Shown in pieces: positions 1 to 5,776 of a stretch of DNA of 20,126 nt (its first letter is position 1; each line of letters begins with the position of its first letter). A model generated the notes under the pieces. It saw only the letters and a list, made by a program, of their open reading frames with translations, was not told the origin of the DNA and did no database searches. This DNA comes from Lachnospiraceae bacterium UBA1712. Its GTDB lineage: Bacteria; Bacillota; Clostridia; Lachnospirales; Lachnospiraceae. The position numbers were made by a program, and so were the translations under genes. The DNA lies in contig DCJA01000031.1 in NCBI GenBank assembly GCA_002317175.1, positions 1-20,126 on the forward strand, written 5' to 3'.

Positions 1-96
1 GTGGAGACGGTGTGTCTCTTGGTTAACCGAAATGCAAAACATCATATAAATGTTGGTGTAGATATTGAGGAATATGATCAGATAAAGAATAGGTAA
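1..96 (+). CDS. C-terminal end of a gene cut by the window edge, probably RlmD-type 23S rRNA (uracil-C5) methyltransferase
   Basis: The first frame is open from base 1 and ends with TAA at 94-96, giving 31 residues beginning VETVCLLVNRNAKHHINVGV. The VETVCLL opening followed by a KHHI-V-V-D segment resembles the end of the catalytic domain of RlmD/RumA-type RNA uracil-C5 methyltransferases in Lachnospiraceae. In that family the resemblance comes from the last strand of the SAM domain. Everything upstream lies outside the window, so catalytic residues cannot be checked. The identification rests on this short motif and my memory of the family. It could also be a fragment left by a rearrangement, since some relatives carry a longer tail after this motif. 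Confidence 0.5.
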   Translation: METVCLLVNRNAKHHINVGVDIEEYDQIKNR

Positions 97-128
97 GAGA
101 CGTTATTCTTCAAGTTAGAGGGGTGCAG

Positions 129-749
129 ATGAGCGAGTATTTTAGAACACAGTATGAAAAATGCTATGAAGGAGATGAATATTATTGGGGTACTGAACCT
201 GCTTCATTCCTGGATGATTTGCTTAGTGCTGTGAATAGAGACCCTTCTGAGGTTTCAGTTCTTGATATTGGGTGTGGCGAAGGAAAAGATGCTGTTTATA
301 TGGCGGGGAAAGGCTGCAGGGTAACTGCGTTTGATTTGACAGAGTCAGGAATTCGAAAAACAAAGAAACTGGCAGAAAATGTAGGTGTTAATGTAAATGC
401 ATTTGTTGCGGATATAAATGATTTTGAAACAGATGAGAAGTTTGACATAGTATATTCAACCGGTACCATACAATACCTTTTTGAAGAGAATATTGCTCCT
501 TTTTTTGAGAAAATCTCAAAGATTACTAACATAGGCGGAATAGTGTATTTCAACGTCTTTGTTGATAAAACTTTTCTGGAATTGCCACCCGATTGGGATA
601 AGGAAGAAAAAATGTGGAAAACAGGTGCATTGTTTACATATTTTGGCAATTGGAAGATACATATGATCAAAGAAAGCATTTTTGAGGATAACAGTGGTGG
701 TGTAAAACATTACCATTGTATGGACTCAGTTATGGCCGAAAGGGTTTAG
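129..749 (+). CDS. TehB-like SAM-dependent methyltransferase
   Basis: This 206-residue protein is a class I methyltransferase. Motif I, VLDIGCGEGKDA, lies near residues 44-55 and the acidic end of strand 2 (AFDL) near 67-70. An N-terminal YYWGTEPASF segment (19-28) and a C-terminal half with FNVF, PPDWD and a late HYH motif match the TehB/tellurite-resistance methyltransferase group. Such enzymes methylate small nucleophiles such as tellurite or selenite with S-adenosylmethionine in the cytoplasm. The substrate here is unknown. I chose ATG 129 because AGAGGGG at 117-123 sits 5 bases before it; a GTG at 123 overlaps that site. The gene follows the preceding stop by 32 bases and ends before a strong terminator. 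Nothing else near it points to metal resistance, so a housekeeping or detoxification role is only an inference. Confidence 0.8.
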   Translation: MSEYFRTQYEKCYEGDEYYWGTEPASFLDDLLSAVNRDPSEVSVLDIGCGEGKDAVYMAGKGCRVTAFDLTESGIRKTKKLAENVGVNVNAFVADINDFETDEKFDIVYSTGTIQYLFEENIAPFFEKISKITNIGGIVYFNVFVDKTFLELPPDWDKEEKMWKTGALFTYFGNWKIHMIKESIFEDNSGGVKHYHCMDSVMAERV

Positions 750-805
750 TGTTGTTGAATCTTTTTTGGGCGAATATAGAACATGGAAATAAATATTTGA
801 ACTTG

Positions 806-838
806 AGAGAACACTGAATATACAGTGTTCTCTTTTTA
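806..838 (+). terminator. Intrinsic terminator after the TehB-like gene
   Basis: A perfect 10-bp stem GAGAACACTG/CAGTGTTCTC (807-816 with 823-832) closes a 6-base loop and is followed by TTTTT at 833-837. It ends the methyltransferase transcript 57 bases after its stop codon. Confidence 0.9.
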
Positions 839-880
839 TTTGGTTTAGTTGGGAAATGCAATTCTTTCAGACAAACAAAC

Positions 881-950
881 ATGACAAAATCAAATTGACA
901 ATCACAATGGTTGAACTATATAATAATGACAAAATGAAAATGACATTTTG
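881..950 (+). promoter_or_regulatory. Promoter and candidate operator for the HTH/ORF6N pair
   Basis: TTGACA at 895-900 and TATAAT at 919-924, separated by 18 bases, form a sigma-70/SigA promoter with a start expected near 931. A perfect 10-bp direct repeat ATGACAAAAT occurs at 881-890 and 926-935, one copy on each side of the promoter. Over and just after the start is a perfect inverted repeat CAAAATG/CATTTTG (930-936 with 944-950). These repeats may bind the HTH protein encoded just downstream, or the inverted repeat may act as a hairpin next to the ribosome binding site AAGGTGG (954-960). The promoter is seen directly; the operator role is inference. Confidence 0.7.
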
Positions 951-966
951 AGAAAGGTGGGTTTTT

Positions 967-1257
967 GTGAAAAAGGCTATGACATTAGAGGAAGCTTTAG
1001 ATAGAATTGCAGAACTTGAAAATGAAAATGCAAAGCTTAAAGAAGAAGTTGAATATTATAAAAATAGAAAAACCAGCGGTCGCCAAAAACATAATGCAAA
1101 GTGGATGGCTATCTATAATGATTTTGTTGTTTGCTATGAAGGTGGCATGACAATGGTAGAGATTGCTAAGCGTAACAATATCAGTGAGCGTAGCATTTAT
1201 AGATATAAGGCTTATTATGACAAGCTTAGAGAAACTGAAGGGAATGATTCAAAGTGA
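967..1257 (+). CDS. Small coiled-coil and helix-turn-helix DNA-binding protein
   Basis: This 96-residue protein starts at GTG 967, six bases after AAGGTGG. Residues 5-32 form a highly charged leucine-zipper-like coiled coil (LEEALDRIAELENENAKLKE). Residues 60-85 (MTMVEIAKRNNISERSIYRY) form a helix-turn-helix of the resolvase/transposase type. The layout suggests a dimeric DNA-binding protein. It has its own promoter and is followed after 58 bases by the ORF6N gene, so the two are probably one transcript. Candidate operator repeats flank its promoter, which fits autoregulation. It is not a transposase: there is no catalytic domain. I do not recognise a named family, and its function beyond DNA binding is unknown. 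Confidence 0.7.
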   Translation: MKKAMTLEEALDRIAELENENAKLKEEVEYYKNRKTSGRQKHNAKWMAIYNDFVVCYEGGMTMVEIAKRNNISERSIYRYKAYYDKLRETEGNDSK

Positions 1258-1286
1258 TAATATGAACATAAATAATTCGACGAAAT

Positions 1287-1298
1287 TTGTGGTCACAA
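1287..1298. repeat. Inverted repeat TTGTG-GT-CACAA upstream of the ORF6N gene
   Basis: Five-base arms surround a 2-base centre, 18 bases before the ORF6N start codon. Its GTCACAA half (1292-1298) is repeated at 1525-1531 inside the gene as part of the larger palindrome. This is a candidate binding site for the ORF6N or HTH protein; function is not shown. Confidence 0.35.
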
Positions 1299-1315
1299 GA
1301 TAGACGGAGGGGTTT

Positions 1316-2239
1316 ATGGGAGATACTACGGAATTACAATCAGTAGAATCGATTAAAGATCATGTATATATTCTTCGAGGAGAACAGGTTATGATAGACA
1401 GTGATCTAGCGGATATTTATGGCTATGAGGTTAAAGCTATGAATCAGCAGGTAAAAAGAAATCTTGAACGTTTTCCTGAAGATTTTATGTTTCAATTAAC
1501 AAGAGATGAGGTTGAATTGGTGAAGTCACAAATTGTGACTTCACGAGATAATACATTTTTTTCCGGACAAGAAGGTGGTCGTAGAAAGTTACCATATGCA
1601 TTTACAGAACAGGGCATATACATGTTAGCTACAGTCCTTAAAGGCGAATTGGCTACCAAGCAAAGCATTTTTATTATGCGTGCTTTCAAGGAGATGCGTC
1701 ATTTTATTGCTAATAACGCTCTTATGTTTGAGAAGATTAATGCTATTGAATTAAAGCAATTGGAATATCAGAAGGACGCAGATGAAAAATTTGGCAAAAT
1801 CTTTGAGTACATGGCTGACCATGAAGAAAGTAACCAAAAGATTTTCTTTGATGGTCAGATATTTGATGCTTTTAGTCTTCTTACGGAAATAATAGGATAT
1901 GCTAAAACAGATATTGTACTGATTGATGGGTATATTGATGTAGCTACTTTAAATATCCTGGCTAAGAAAAAAGATAGTGTGGCGGTTTTAGCATATACAC
2001 TTCCCGGTGCAAGAATAACTACGCAAGATATTGTTAACTTTAATGCACAGTATCCTTCATTAACGGTAAAAAAGACAACGGTATTTCATGACCGTTTTCT
2101 AATTATTGATGGTGTGGAAGGATATCATATTGGTGCTTCCTTAAAGGATGCCGGAAAGAAGTGCTTTGGAATAACTAAAATAGAGGGAACTGATGATATT
2201 AAAGAAATAGTGAAGAAAGCACAGAAAACCAGTACATAA
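1316..2239 (+). CDS. ORF6N-domain protein with C-terminal phospholipase-D-like domain
   Basis: This 307-residue protein begins at ATG 1316 behind GGAGG (1306-1310). Residues about 10-130 form an ORF6N domain (LRGEQVMIDSDLADIYG, then NLERFPEDFMFQL and AFTEQGIYML), a DNA-binding module related to KilA-N and common in phage and mobile-element proteins. A helical linker (135-175) leads to a C-terminal domain with FHDRFLIID at 257-265, fitting a variant H-x-R-x4-D of the phospholipase-D H-x-K-x4-D motif. GYHIGASLKD (269-278) then resembles the glycine/serine segment that follows HKD. A single such half-site normally works as a dimer. Nuclease activity is therefore possible but unproven, especially with Arg in place of Lys. 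The coding sequence contains a 23-bp palindrome at 1521-1543. The gene forms a unit with the preceding HTH gene. It may be a prophage remnant, a regulator or a defence protein. Confidence 0.8.
   Translation: MGDTTELQSVESIKDHVYILRGEQVMIDSDLADIYGYEVKAMNQQVKRNLERFPEDFMFQLTRDEVELVKSQIVTSRDNTFFSGQEGGRRKLPYAFTEQGIYMLATVLKGELATKQSIFIMRAFKEMRHFIANNALMFEKINAIELKQLEYQKDADEKFGKIFEYMADHEESNQKIFFDGQIFDAFSLLTEIIGYAKTDIVLIDGYIDVATLNILAKKKDSVAVLAYTLPGARITTQDIVNFNAQYPSLTVKKTTVFHDRFLIIDGVEGYHIGASLKDAGKKCFGITKIEGTDDIKEIVKKAQKTST
1521..1543. repeat. 23-bp perfect palindrome inside the ORF6N coding sequence
   Basis: The arms TGAAGTCACAA (1521-1531) and TTGTGACTTCA (1533-1543) are exact reverse complements around a single A at 1532. 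The stretch encodes VKSQIVTSR, a segment that tends to be conserved in ORF6N domains, so part of the symmetry may reflect protein constraint. The perfect match over 22 of 23 positions is unusual for coding sequence. Confidence 0.8.
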
Positions 2240-2319
2240 ATAGGATATGTTATGACTTGTACTGTAATGATATAATTGGTTAATCAACGAACAGAGGGTC
2301 GAGACGGTTTGTCTGATGA

Positions 2320-2340
2320 TTTTGTAAAATTTTTACCAAA
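2320..2340. repeat. AT-rich palindrome, possible auxiliary operator
   Basis: The inner arms GTAAAA and TTTTAC surround one T at 2330. Three further pairs match on each side after a single mismatch, at 2323/2337. The inner arms are identical to those of the site at 3774-3787 next to the operon promoter, so this may be a second site for the LacI-family regulator, about 91 bp upstream of the one at 2415-2428. Confidence 0.35.
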
Positions 2341-2375
2341 AGAGTATTATTATAAACAAAAAAGCAAAAAAACAA

Positions 2376-2404
2376 TTGATTTTTGTTCATTTGGATATTA
2401 GAAT
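2376..2404 (+). promoter_or_regulatory. Predicted promoter of the LacI-family regulator gene
   Basis: TTGATT (2376-2381) and TAGAAT (2399-2404) are separated by 17 bases, giving a start near 2411. The operator-like palindrome at 2415-2428 would lie at about +5 to +18. The elements differ from consensus at one or two positions each. Confidence 0.5.
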
Positions 2405-2414
2405 ATTACATTAA

Positions 2415-2428
2415 GAAAAACGTTTTAC
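2415..2428. promoter_or_regulatory. LacI-type operator upstream of its own regulator gene
   Basis: The sequence GAAAAACGTTTTAC is symmetric around the central CG at 2421/2422, with one mismatched pair. The AAAACGTTTT core is the typical symmetric LacI/GalR-family operator core and recurs near the operon promoter at 3629-3646 and 3717-3728. Its place just after the predicted start fits negative autoregulation. Confidence 0.6.
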
Positions 2429-2471
2429 TAGTTTTGATTAATACATATATTGATTCAAGGATGAGAATTAT

Positions 2472-3512
2472 ATGGCAGCAACATTAAAGGAAATTGCTGA
2501 GATATGTGGTGTAACAGTGAGTACTGTTTCCAATGTACTCAATGATAAGCCTAAGGTCGGTGAAGAGAAAAAGCAGCAGATACTGAAGGTTGTAGAAGAG
2601 TTGGGCTATCAGCCAAACTATTTTGCACAGGGGATTAGAAAAACTCAAAAAAGAATAATAGGAATTATTACAGAAGATATCAAAGAGTTTGCCACAGTTA
2701 GCATGGTTGAGACTATTATGGCTACATTGGAGGGTGCAAATTATCGTACAATGCTTTTGAATATGCGAATGTATGATAAATGGACCAACCAGTGGTATGA
2801 CGATAATATCAAGATTGCTGAATCAAGCAAACCTCTTTTCCAGCAAATCATGTCTGTTAAGGTAGACGGCTTTATATACATCGCTGGTCACTGTAGAAAG
2901 ATACAGTGTATTCCTGATAATATTGATTTTCCAGGAGTTGTACTGTATGGATTATCTGACAAAGCCGAATATCCTTCGGTAGTACTTGATGATGAGACTG
3001 GTGGTTATAGCGCGGCGCAGTTTGTAATCTCTAAGGGACATAAAGAGTTTGGTATTATAACTGGAAAGCTTGATAACATGCATTCGAGCAAGCGTCTGAC
3101 TGGTATACAGAAGGCTATGTTTGAAGCGGGTATCCCATATAATCCTGATATTGTTATTGAAGGTGACTGGGCTAGAGAGAGCGGTTATGCTGGAGCCAAA
3201 GTACTGATGGAGAAGGGAATCAACAGCATCCTTTGTATGAATGATCTTATGGCAGCAGGAGTATATGATTATCTGAACGAGCATGGATTAGCTCCGGGAA
3301 AGGATATAACTGTATTCGGATATGATAATCGCGAAATATCAGATTATTTGTATCCAAGGCTTTCGACATACGATCTGAAGCTTGAGAATCTTGCGCAGAA
3401 AGCCGCAGAGATTATGTTGGATATTCTAGATGAAAGCAAGGATACTGCAGAATATCATAATAACTATATTGCAAAGATTCCTGGTGAATTAGTAATAAGG
3501 AATTCTATATAA
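2472..3512 (+). CDS. LacI/GalR-family transcriptional regulator of the sugar locus
   Basis: This 346-residue protein is of normal length for the family. The N-terminus TLKEIAEICGVTVSTVSNVL (residues 4-23) is the classic LacI helix-turn-helix, followed by VVEELGYQPNYFAQGIR, the hinge-helix region. From RIIGIITEDI onward comes a periplasmic-binding-protein-like ligand domain. These regulators usually repress sugar genes and release DNA, or change affinity, when they bind a sugar or its phosphate. The ATG at 2472 follows AAGGA by 10 bases. The gene sits just upstream of the import/hydrolysis operon but has its own terminator. Symmetric CG-centred operators lie next to its own start and the operon promoter, so it very probably controls both. 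The effector is unknown and would be the imported sugar or a breakdown product. Confidence 0.9.
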   Translation: MAATLKEIAEICGVTVSTVSNVLNDKPKVGEEKKQQILKVVEELGYQPNYFAQGIRKTQKRIIGIITEDIKEFATVSMVETIMATLEGANYRTMLLNMRMYDKWTNQWYDDNIKIAESSKPLFQQIMSVKVDGFIYIAGHCRKIQCIPDNIDFPGVVLYGLSDKAEYPSVVLDDETGGYSAAQFVISKGHKEFGIITGKLDNMHSSKRLTGIQKAMFEAGIPYNPDIVIEGDWARESGYAGAKVLMEKGINSILCMNDLMAAGVYDYLNEHGLAPGKDITVFGYDNREISDYLYPRLSTYDLKLENLAQKAAEIMLDILDESKDTAEYHNNYIAKIPGELVIRNSI

Positions 3513-3574
3513 CAAGCGAATGGCATAATAGCCATAATAGATCAGATATAAGTAGTGAATAATGAATTTGAGTA

Positions 3575-3612
3575 AAAAAGGTTCGGATTTAGTAAAATCC
3601 GGGCCTTTTTCT
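3575..3612 (+). terminator. Intrinsic terminator after the LacI-family gene
   Basis: AAAAAGG (3575-3581) pairs with CCTTTTT (3604-3610), and CGGATTT (3584-3590) pairs with AAATCCG (3595-3601) around an AGTA loop, with a small TT/GG internal mismatch. The T-run on one side and A-run on the other could make it work in both directions. It separates regulator and operon transcripts. Confidence 0.9.
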
Positions 3613-3628
3613 TTACCAAAGAGATATT

Positions 3629-3646
3629 TACTAAAACGTTTTATTA
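3629..3646. promoter_or_regulatory. Distal LacI-type operator (B)
   Basis: TAAAACGTTTTA at 3632-3643 is a perfect 12-bp palindrome. With one mismatch the symmetry extends to 3629-3646. It is the best match here to the consensus LacI-family operator. It lies about 130 bp upstream of the operon start, 85 bp from operator C centre to centre, a distance compatible with DNA looping. Confidence 0.7.
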
Positions 3647-3657
3647 GTCTTAAAAAA

Positions 3658-3706
3658 GTGGTTATTGTATATAATCACCACATTTGCACGGGCACAATTG
3701 GTGATT
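3658..3706. repeat. Three alternating half-sites upstream of the operon promoter
   Basis: GTGGTTATT (3658-3666), AATCACCAC (3673-3681) and TGGTGATT (3699-3706) are related half-sites in alternating orientation. The second and third form a perfect 8-bp inverted repeat AATCACCA/TGGTGATT with an 18-base spacer. The first and second form one with 9-base arms and a single mismatch. They differ from the LacI-type operators, so another DNA-binding protein is possible. They lie upstream of the predicted start, so they should act as DNA rather than RNA. Confidence 0.5.
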
Positions 3707-3716
3707 TTGACATCGG

Positions 3717-3728
3717 AAAAACGTTTTT
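3717..3728. promoter_or_regulatory. LacI-type operator (C) just upstream of the -35 box
   Basis: AAAAACGTTTTT is a perfect 12-bp palindrome centred on the CG at 3722/3723, ending 6 bases before the -35 hexamer. It shares the AAAACGTTTT core with the sites at 2415-2428 and 3629-3646. Confidence 0.7.
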
Positions 3729-3734
3729 ATTTCA

Positions 3735-3763
3735 TTGACACTGTAAAAATTGAAATCTATAAT
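3735..3763 (+). promoter_or_regulatory. Consensus promoter of the sugar-import/hydrolysis operon
   Basis: TTGACA (3735-3740) and TATAAT (3758-3763) are exact consensus hexamers separated by 17 bases, giving a start near 3770. A promoter this strong usually needs repression, which fits the flanking operators. Confidence 0.9.
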
Positions 3764-3773
3764 TAGTATATTG

Positions 3774-3787
3774 GTAAAAGGTTTTAC
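3774..3787. promoter_or_regulatory. Operator-like palindrome (D) just after the transcription start
   Basis: GTAAAA and TTTTAC form exact 6-bp arms around a central GG. It differs from the other operators by having GG instead of CG at the centre. Its position, about +4 to +17, matches that of the operator downstream of the regulator promoter. Confidence 0.5.
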
Positions 3788-3821
3788 TTCTATTTTTACT
3801 ATAAGGTTGGAGTATATAACG

Positions 3822-4739
3822 ATGAAAAAGATGAACAGAAAGAAAAAGAGAGGATTAAGAGAATTCTTATACGTGCTACCATTCATTATTATGGTTGCAT
3901 TGTTCTGCTATTATCCGCTTTATGGTTGGCGATATGCATTTTATGATTATAAGCCACCATATCCATTATCATCTGATAGTTTTGTTGGAACAAAGTGGTT
4001 CTCGTATATGGTATCCAATCCAATAAGAAGAAAACAGATTCTACAGGTTCTTCTGAACACATTCGGTATCAGTGGATTGAATATGATATTCTCATGGTTC
4101 CCAATGATGTTTGCTATTTTCCTTAATGAAATTAAATGCAAACCATACCAGAAGTTTGTTCAGACTGTAACTACAATTCCAAACTTCATCAGCTGGGTAC
4201 TGGTTTACTCAATTGCCTACTGTGTATTTAACAGTACAGGTGTTGTAAACACAGTTCTTCAGAATCTTGGATTGACAGATACACCAGTGATGTTTCTTCA
4301 GTCATCAGATCATATCTGGTTTAAGATGTGGCTCTGGAATACATGGAAGAATGCCGGATGGGCAGCGATCATGTATATTGCAGCAATTACTGGTATTGAT
4401 GAAGAACTTATCGACGCAGCTAAGGTTGATGGAGCAAACAGATGGAAGACTATTTTACATATTACAATACCAACTATTCTTCCAACATTCTTCGTTCTTC
4501 AGTTCCTGAACATGGCTAACTTCCTTTCAAATGGAATGGAACAGTTCTTCGTATTTGAGAACTCATTTAATACAGATACTATTCAGGTACTTGACCTGTA
4601 CGTATATAACCTGGCAATGAAGAGTGGTGGTTACTCACTTTCAGTAGCGATCGGTATTCTGAAGAGTCTTGTCAGCGTAGTGCTCCTTTGCATTATGAAT
4701 ACAATCTCCAAGTTAACCAGAGGGGAGGGATTCATCTAA
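3822..4739 (+). CDS. CUT1 carbohydrate ABC transporter permease (LplB type)
   Basis: This 305-residue integral membrane protein has a short basic N-terminus (KKMNRKKKRGLREF) and about six hydrophobic segments, beginning at FLYVLPFIIMVALFCYYPLY. The EAA loop that docks on the ATPase is clear near residues 200-220 (EELIDAAKVDGANRWKTILH). It is the first of two permeases forming the channel of a binding-protein-dependent sugar importer of the LplB/YtcP-like branch. Start ATG 3822 follows TTGGAG (3807-3812); a longer frame from TTG 3750 would put the -10 box inside the coding sequence. The stop codon overlaps the next start (TAATG), showing translational coupling. No ATPase gene is present in the window, which is usual for this branch, where a shared MsmX-like ATPase energises several importers. 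Confidence 0.9.
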   Translation: MKKMNRKKKRGLREFLYVLPFIIMVALFCYYPLYGWRYAFYDYKPPYPLSSDSFVGTKWFSYMVSNPIRRKQILQVLLNTFGISGLNMIFSWFPMMFAIFLNEIKCKPYQKFVQTVTTIPNFISWVLVYSIAYCVFNSTGVVNTVLQNLGLTDTPVMFLQSSDHIWFKMWLWNTWKNAGWAAIMYIAAITGIDEELIDAAKVDGANRWKTILHITIPTILPTFFVLQFLNMANFLSNGMEQFFVFENSFNTDTIQVLDLYVYNLAMKSGGYSLSVAIGILKSLVSVVLLCIMNTISKLTRGEGFI

Positions 4740-5722
4740 TGGCTAAGCAGACATTTGCAGAGAAGAGAGCAGAGAAGAAGCAGCTCAGGATATATGAAAA
4801 AGAACATAGAAAGAATCTAAGACGTCGTAAGCAGGATCCAATAGACGTGATAATGAGCACAATCACTTATATTGTGTATACATTCTTCGCTTTTGTATGT
4901 GTGTATCCTTTCTACTATATTTTTATTAATACAATAAGTAGTAATGAACTCAGTGCCAGAGGAAAAGTTAATTTTTGGCCAAAAGAAATACATTTTACAA
5001 ACTATATAAATGTATCTCATATTCCGGATTTGATTAATGCATTCAAGATTTCTCTTGGAAGAACAATACTAGGAACTATCCTGACAGTTTCAATATCAGC
5101 TTTCCTCGGATATATGTTTACAAGAGAAACAATGTGGATGAGAAAGTTCTGGTACAGATTTGTAATTGCAACAATGTACTTTAATGCAGGTATTATTCCA
5201 ATATTCCTTACATTTAAGTCATTGGGATTATATAACAACTTCCTTGTGTATATTCTTCCAACAGCAGTTGCACCATTTTACATTGTACTTTGCAAGACCT
5301 TTGTAGAATCAATTCCAAAGGATCTGATTGATGCAGCAGAGCTAGATGGATGTGGTACTCTGAGAGCATTTACAGCAATTATCATTCCTGTAATCAAGCC
5401 AATCCTTGCAACAGTTGCAATATTCAGTGCTGTATCACAGTGGAACTCATTCCAGGATACATTGCTTTATGTATCTGATAACAAGCTCTATACACTTCAG
5501 TTCACTTTGTATCAGTACATTAATCAGGCAAGTTCGCTTAAAGCGCTTGTTAATAACACCACAAGTTCATCGTCTATGGCAGCCAGCCTTGCACATGCAG
5601 CGACGGCGACATCCATAAGAATGACTGTAACAATTGTAGTAGTAGGACCAATTCTTCTGGTTTATCCAATATTCCAGAGATACTTCGTAAAGGGTATCAT
5701 GGTTGGTGCCGTAAAGGGATAA
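4739..5722 (+). CDS. CUT1 carbohydrate ABC transporter permease (LplC/YtcP type)
   Basis: This 327-residue protein is the second channel subunit. A charged N-terminus of about 35 residues precedes hydrophobic segments such as ITYIVYTFFAFVCVYPFYYI, and the EAA loop reads KDLIDAAELDGCGTLRAF. Its C-terminus ends FVKGIMVGAVKG, a typical tail of this permease group. The ATG at 4739 overlaps the stop codon of the previous gene by one base, and AGGGGAGGG (4721-4729) lies 9 bases before it. Frame-open sequence starting further upstream at 4688 lies inside the previous gene and lacks a ribosome binding site. With the preceding permease and the following lipoprotein it makes one importer. A large insertion rich in Ser/Ala (TTSSSSMAASLAHAATATS) before the last membrane segment is usual in this family. 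Confidence 0.9.
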   Translation: MAKQTFAEKRAEKKQLRIYEKEHRKNLRRRKQDPIDVIMSTITYIVYTFFAFVCVYPFYYIFINTISSNELSARGKVNFWPKEIHFTNYINVSHIPDLINAFKISLGRTILGTILTVSISAFLGYMFTRETMWMRKFWYRFVIATMYFNAGIIPIFLTFKSLGLYNNFLVYILPTAVAPFYIVLCKTFVESIPKDLIDAAELDGCGTLRAFTAIIIPVIKPILATVAIFSAVSQWNSFQDTLLYVSDNKLYTLQFTLYQYINQASSLKALVNNTTSSSSMAASLAHAATATSIRMTVTIVVVGPILLVYPIFQRYFVKGIMVGAVKG

Positions 5723-5743
5723 TTACAGTTATAGAAACTGTAA
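5723..5743 (+). other. Hairpin between permease and binding-protein genes
   Basis: TTACAGTT and AACTGTAA form a perfect 8-bp stem with a 5-base loop, starting right after the permease stop codon and 21 bases before the next ribosome binding site. It has no T-run, so it is more likely an mRNA processing or stability element than a terminator. Confidence 0.55.
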
Positions 5744-5776
5744 ATATATTATTTAATTATTATAGGGAGGGAAAAA

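Larger units (their letters stand above)
2240..2471. other. Regulatory intergenic region before the LacI-family gene
   Basis: This 232-base gap holds no gene. It contains an AT-rich palindrome at 2320-2340, a predicted promoter at 2376-2404, an operator-like palindrome at 2415-2428 and the ribosome binding site AAGGA at 2457-2461. I see no convincing intrinsic terminator for the ORF6N gene. A 7-bp inverted repeat CAGTACA/TGTACTG (2230-2236 with 2258-2264) lacks a T-run. Confidence 0.6.
3513..3821. other. Regulator-to-operon intergenic region: terminator, operators, promoter
   Basis: This 309-base stretch contains no gene. In order it holds a terminator (3575-3612), operator B (3629-3646), three copies of an ACCA/TGGT half-site (3658-3706), operator C (3717-3728), a promoter (3735-3763) and operator D (3774-3787). 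The operon's 5' leader follows. A reading frame opening at TTG 3750 runs through the -10 box and is not a plausible start. Confidence 0.8.

Noticed and set aside
296..679. 127-residue open frame on the minus strand
   Set aside because: It lies wholly opposite the TehB-like gene, which has clear family motifs. It has no recognisable domain, and its length comes from the codon pattern of the real gene.
881..2239. A whole prophage or mobile element
   Set aside because: The ORF6N and HTH genes are typical cargo, but no integrase, structural gene, attachment repeat or transposase was found beside them.
3750..3821. Upstream TTG start extending the first permease
   Set aside because: It would include the -10 box and lie before the transcription start. 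ATG 3822 has a ribosome binding site.
3662..3886. Minus-strand frame over the operon promoter region
   Set aside because: It covers operators, promoter and the permease start. Its hydrophobic translation reflects AT-rich sequence.
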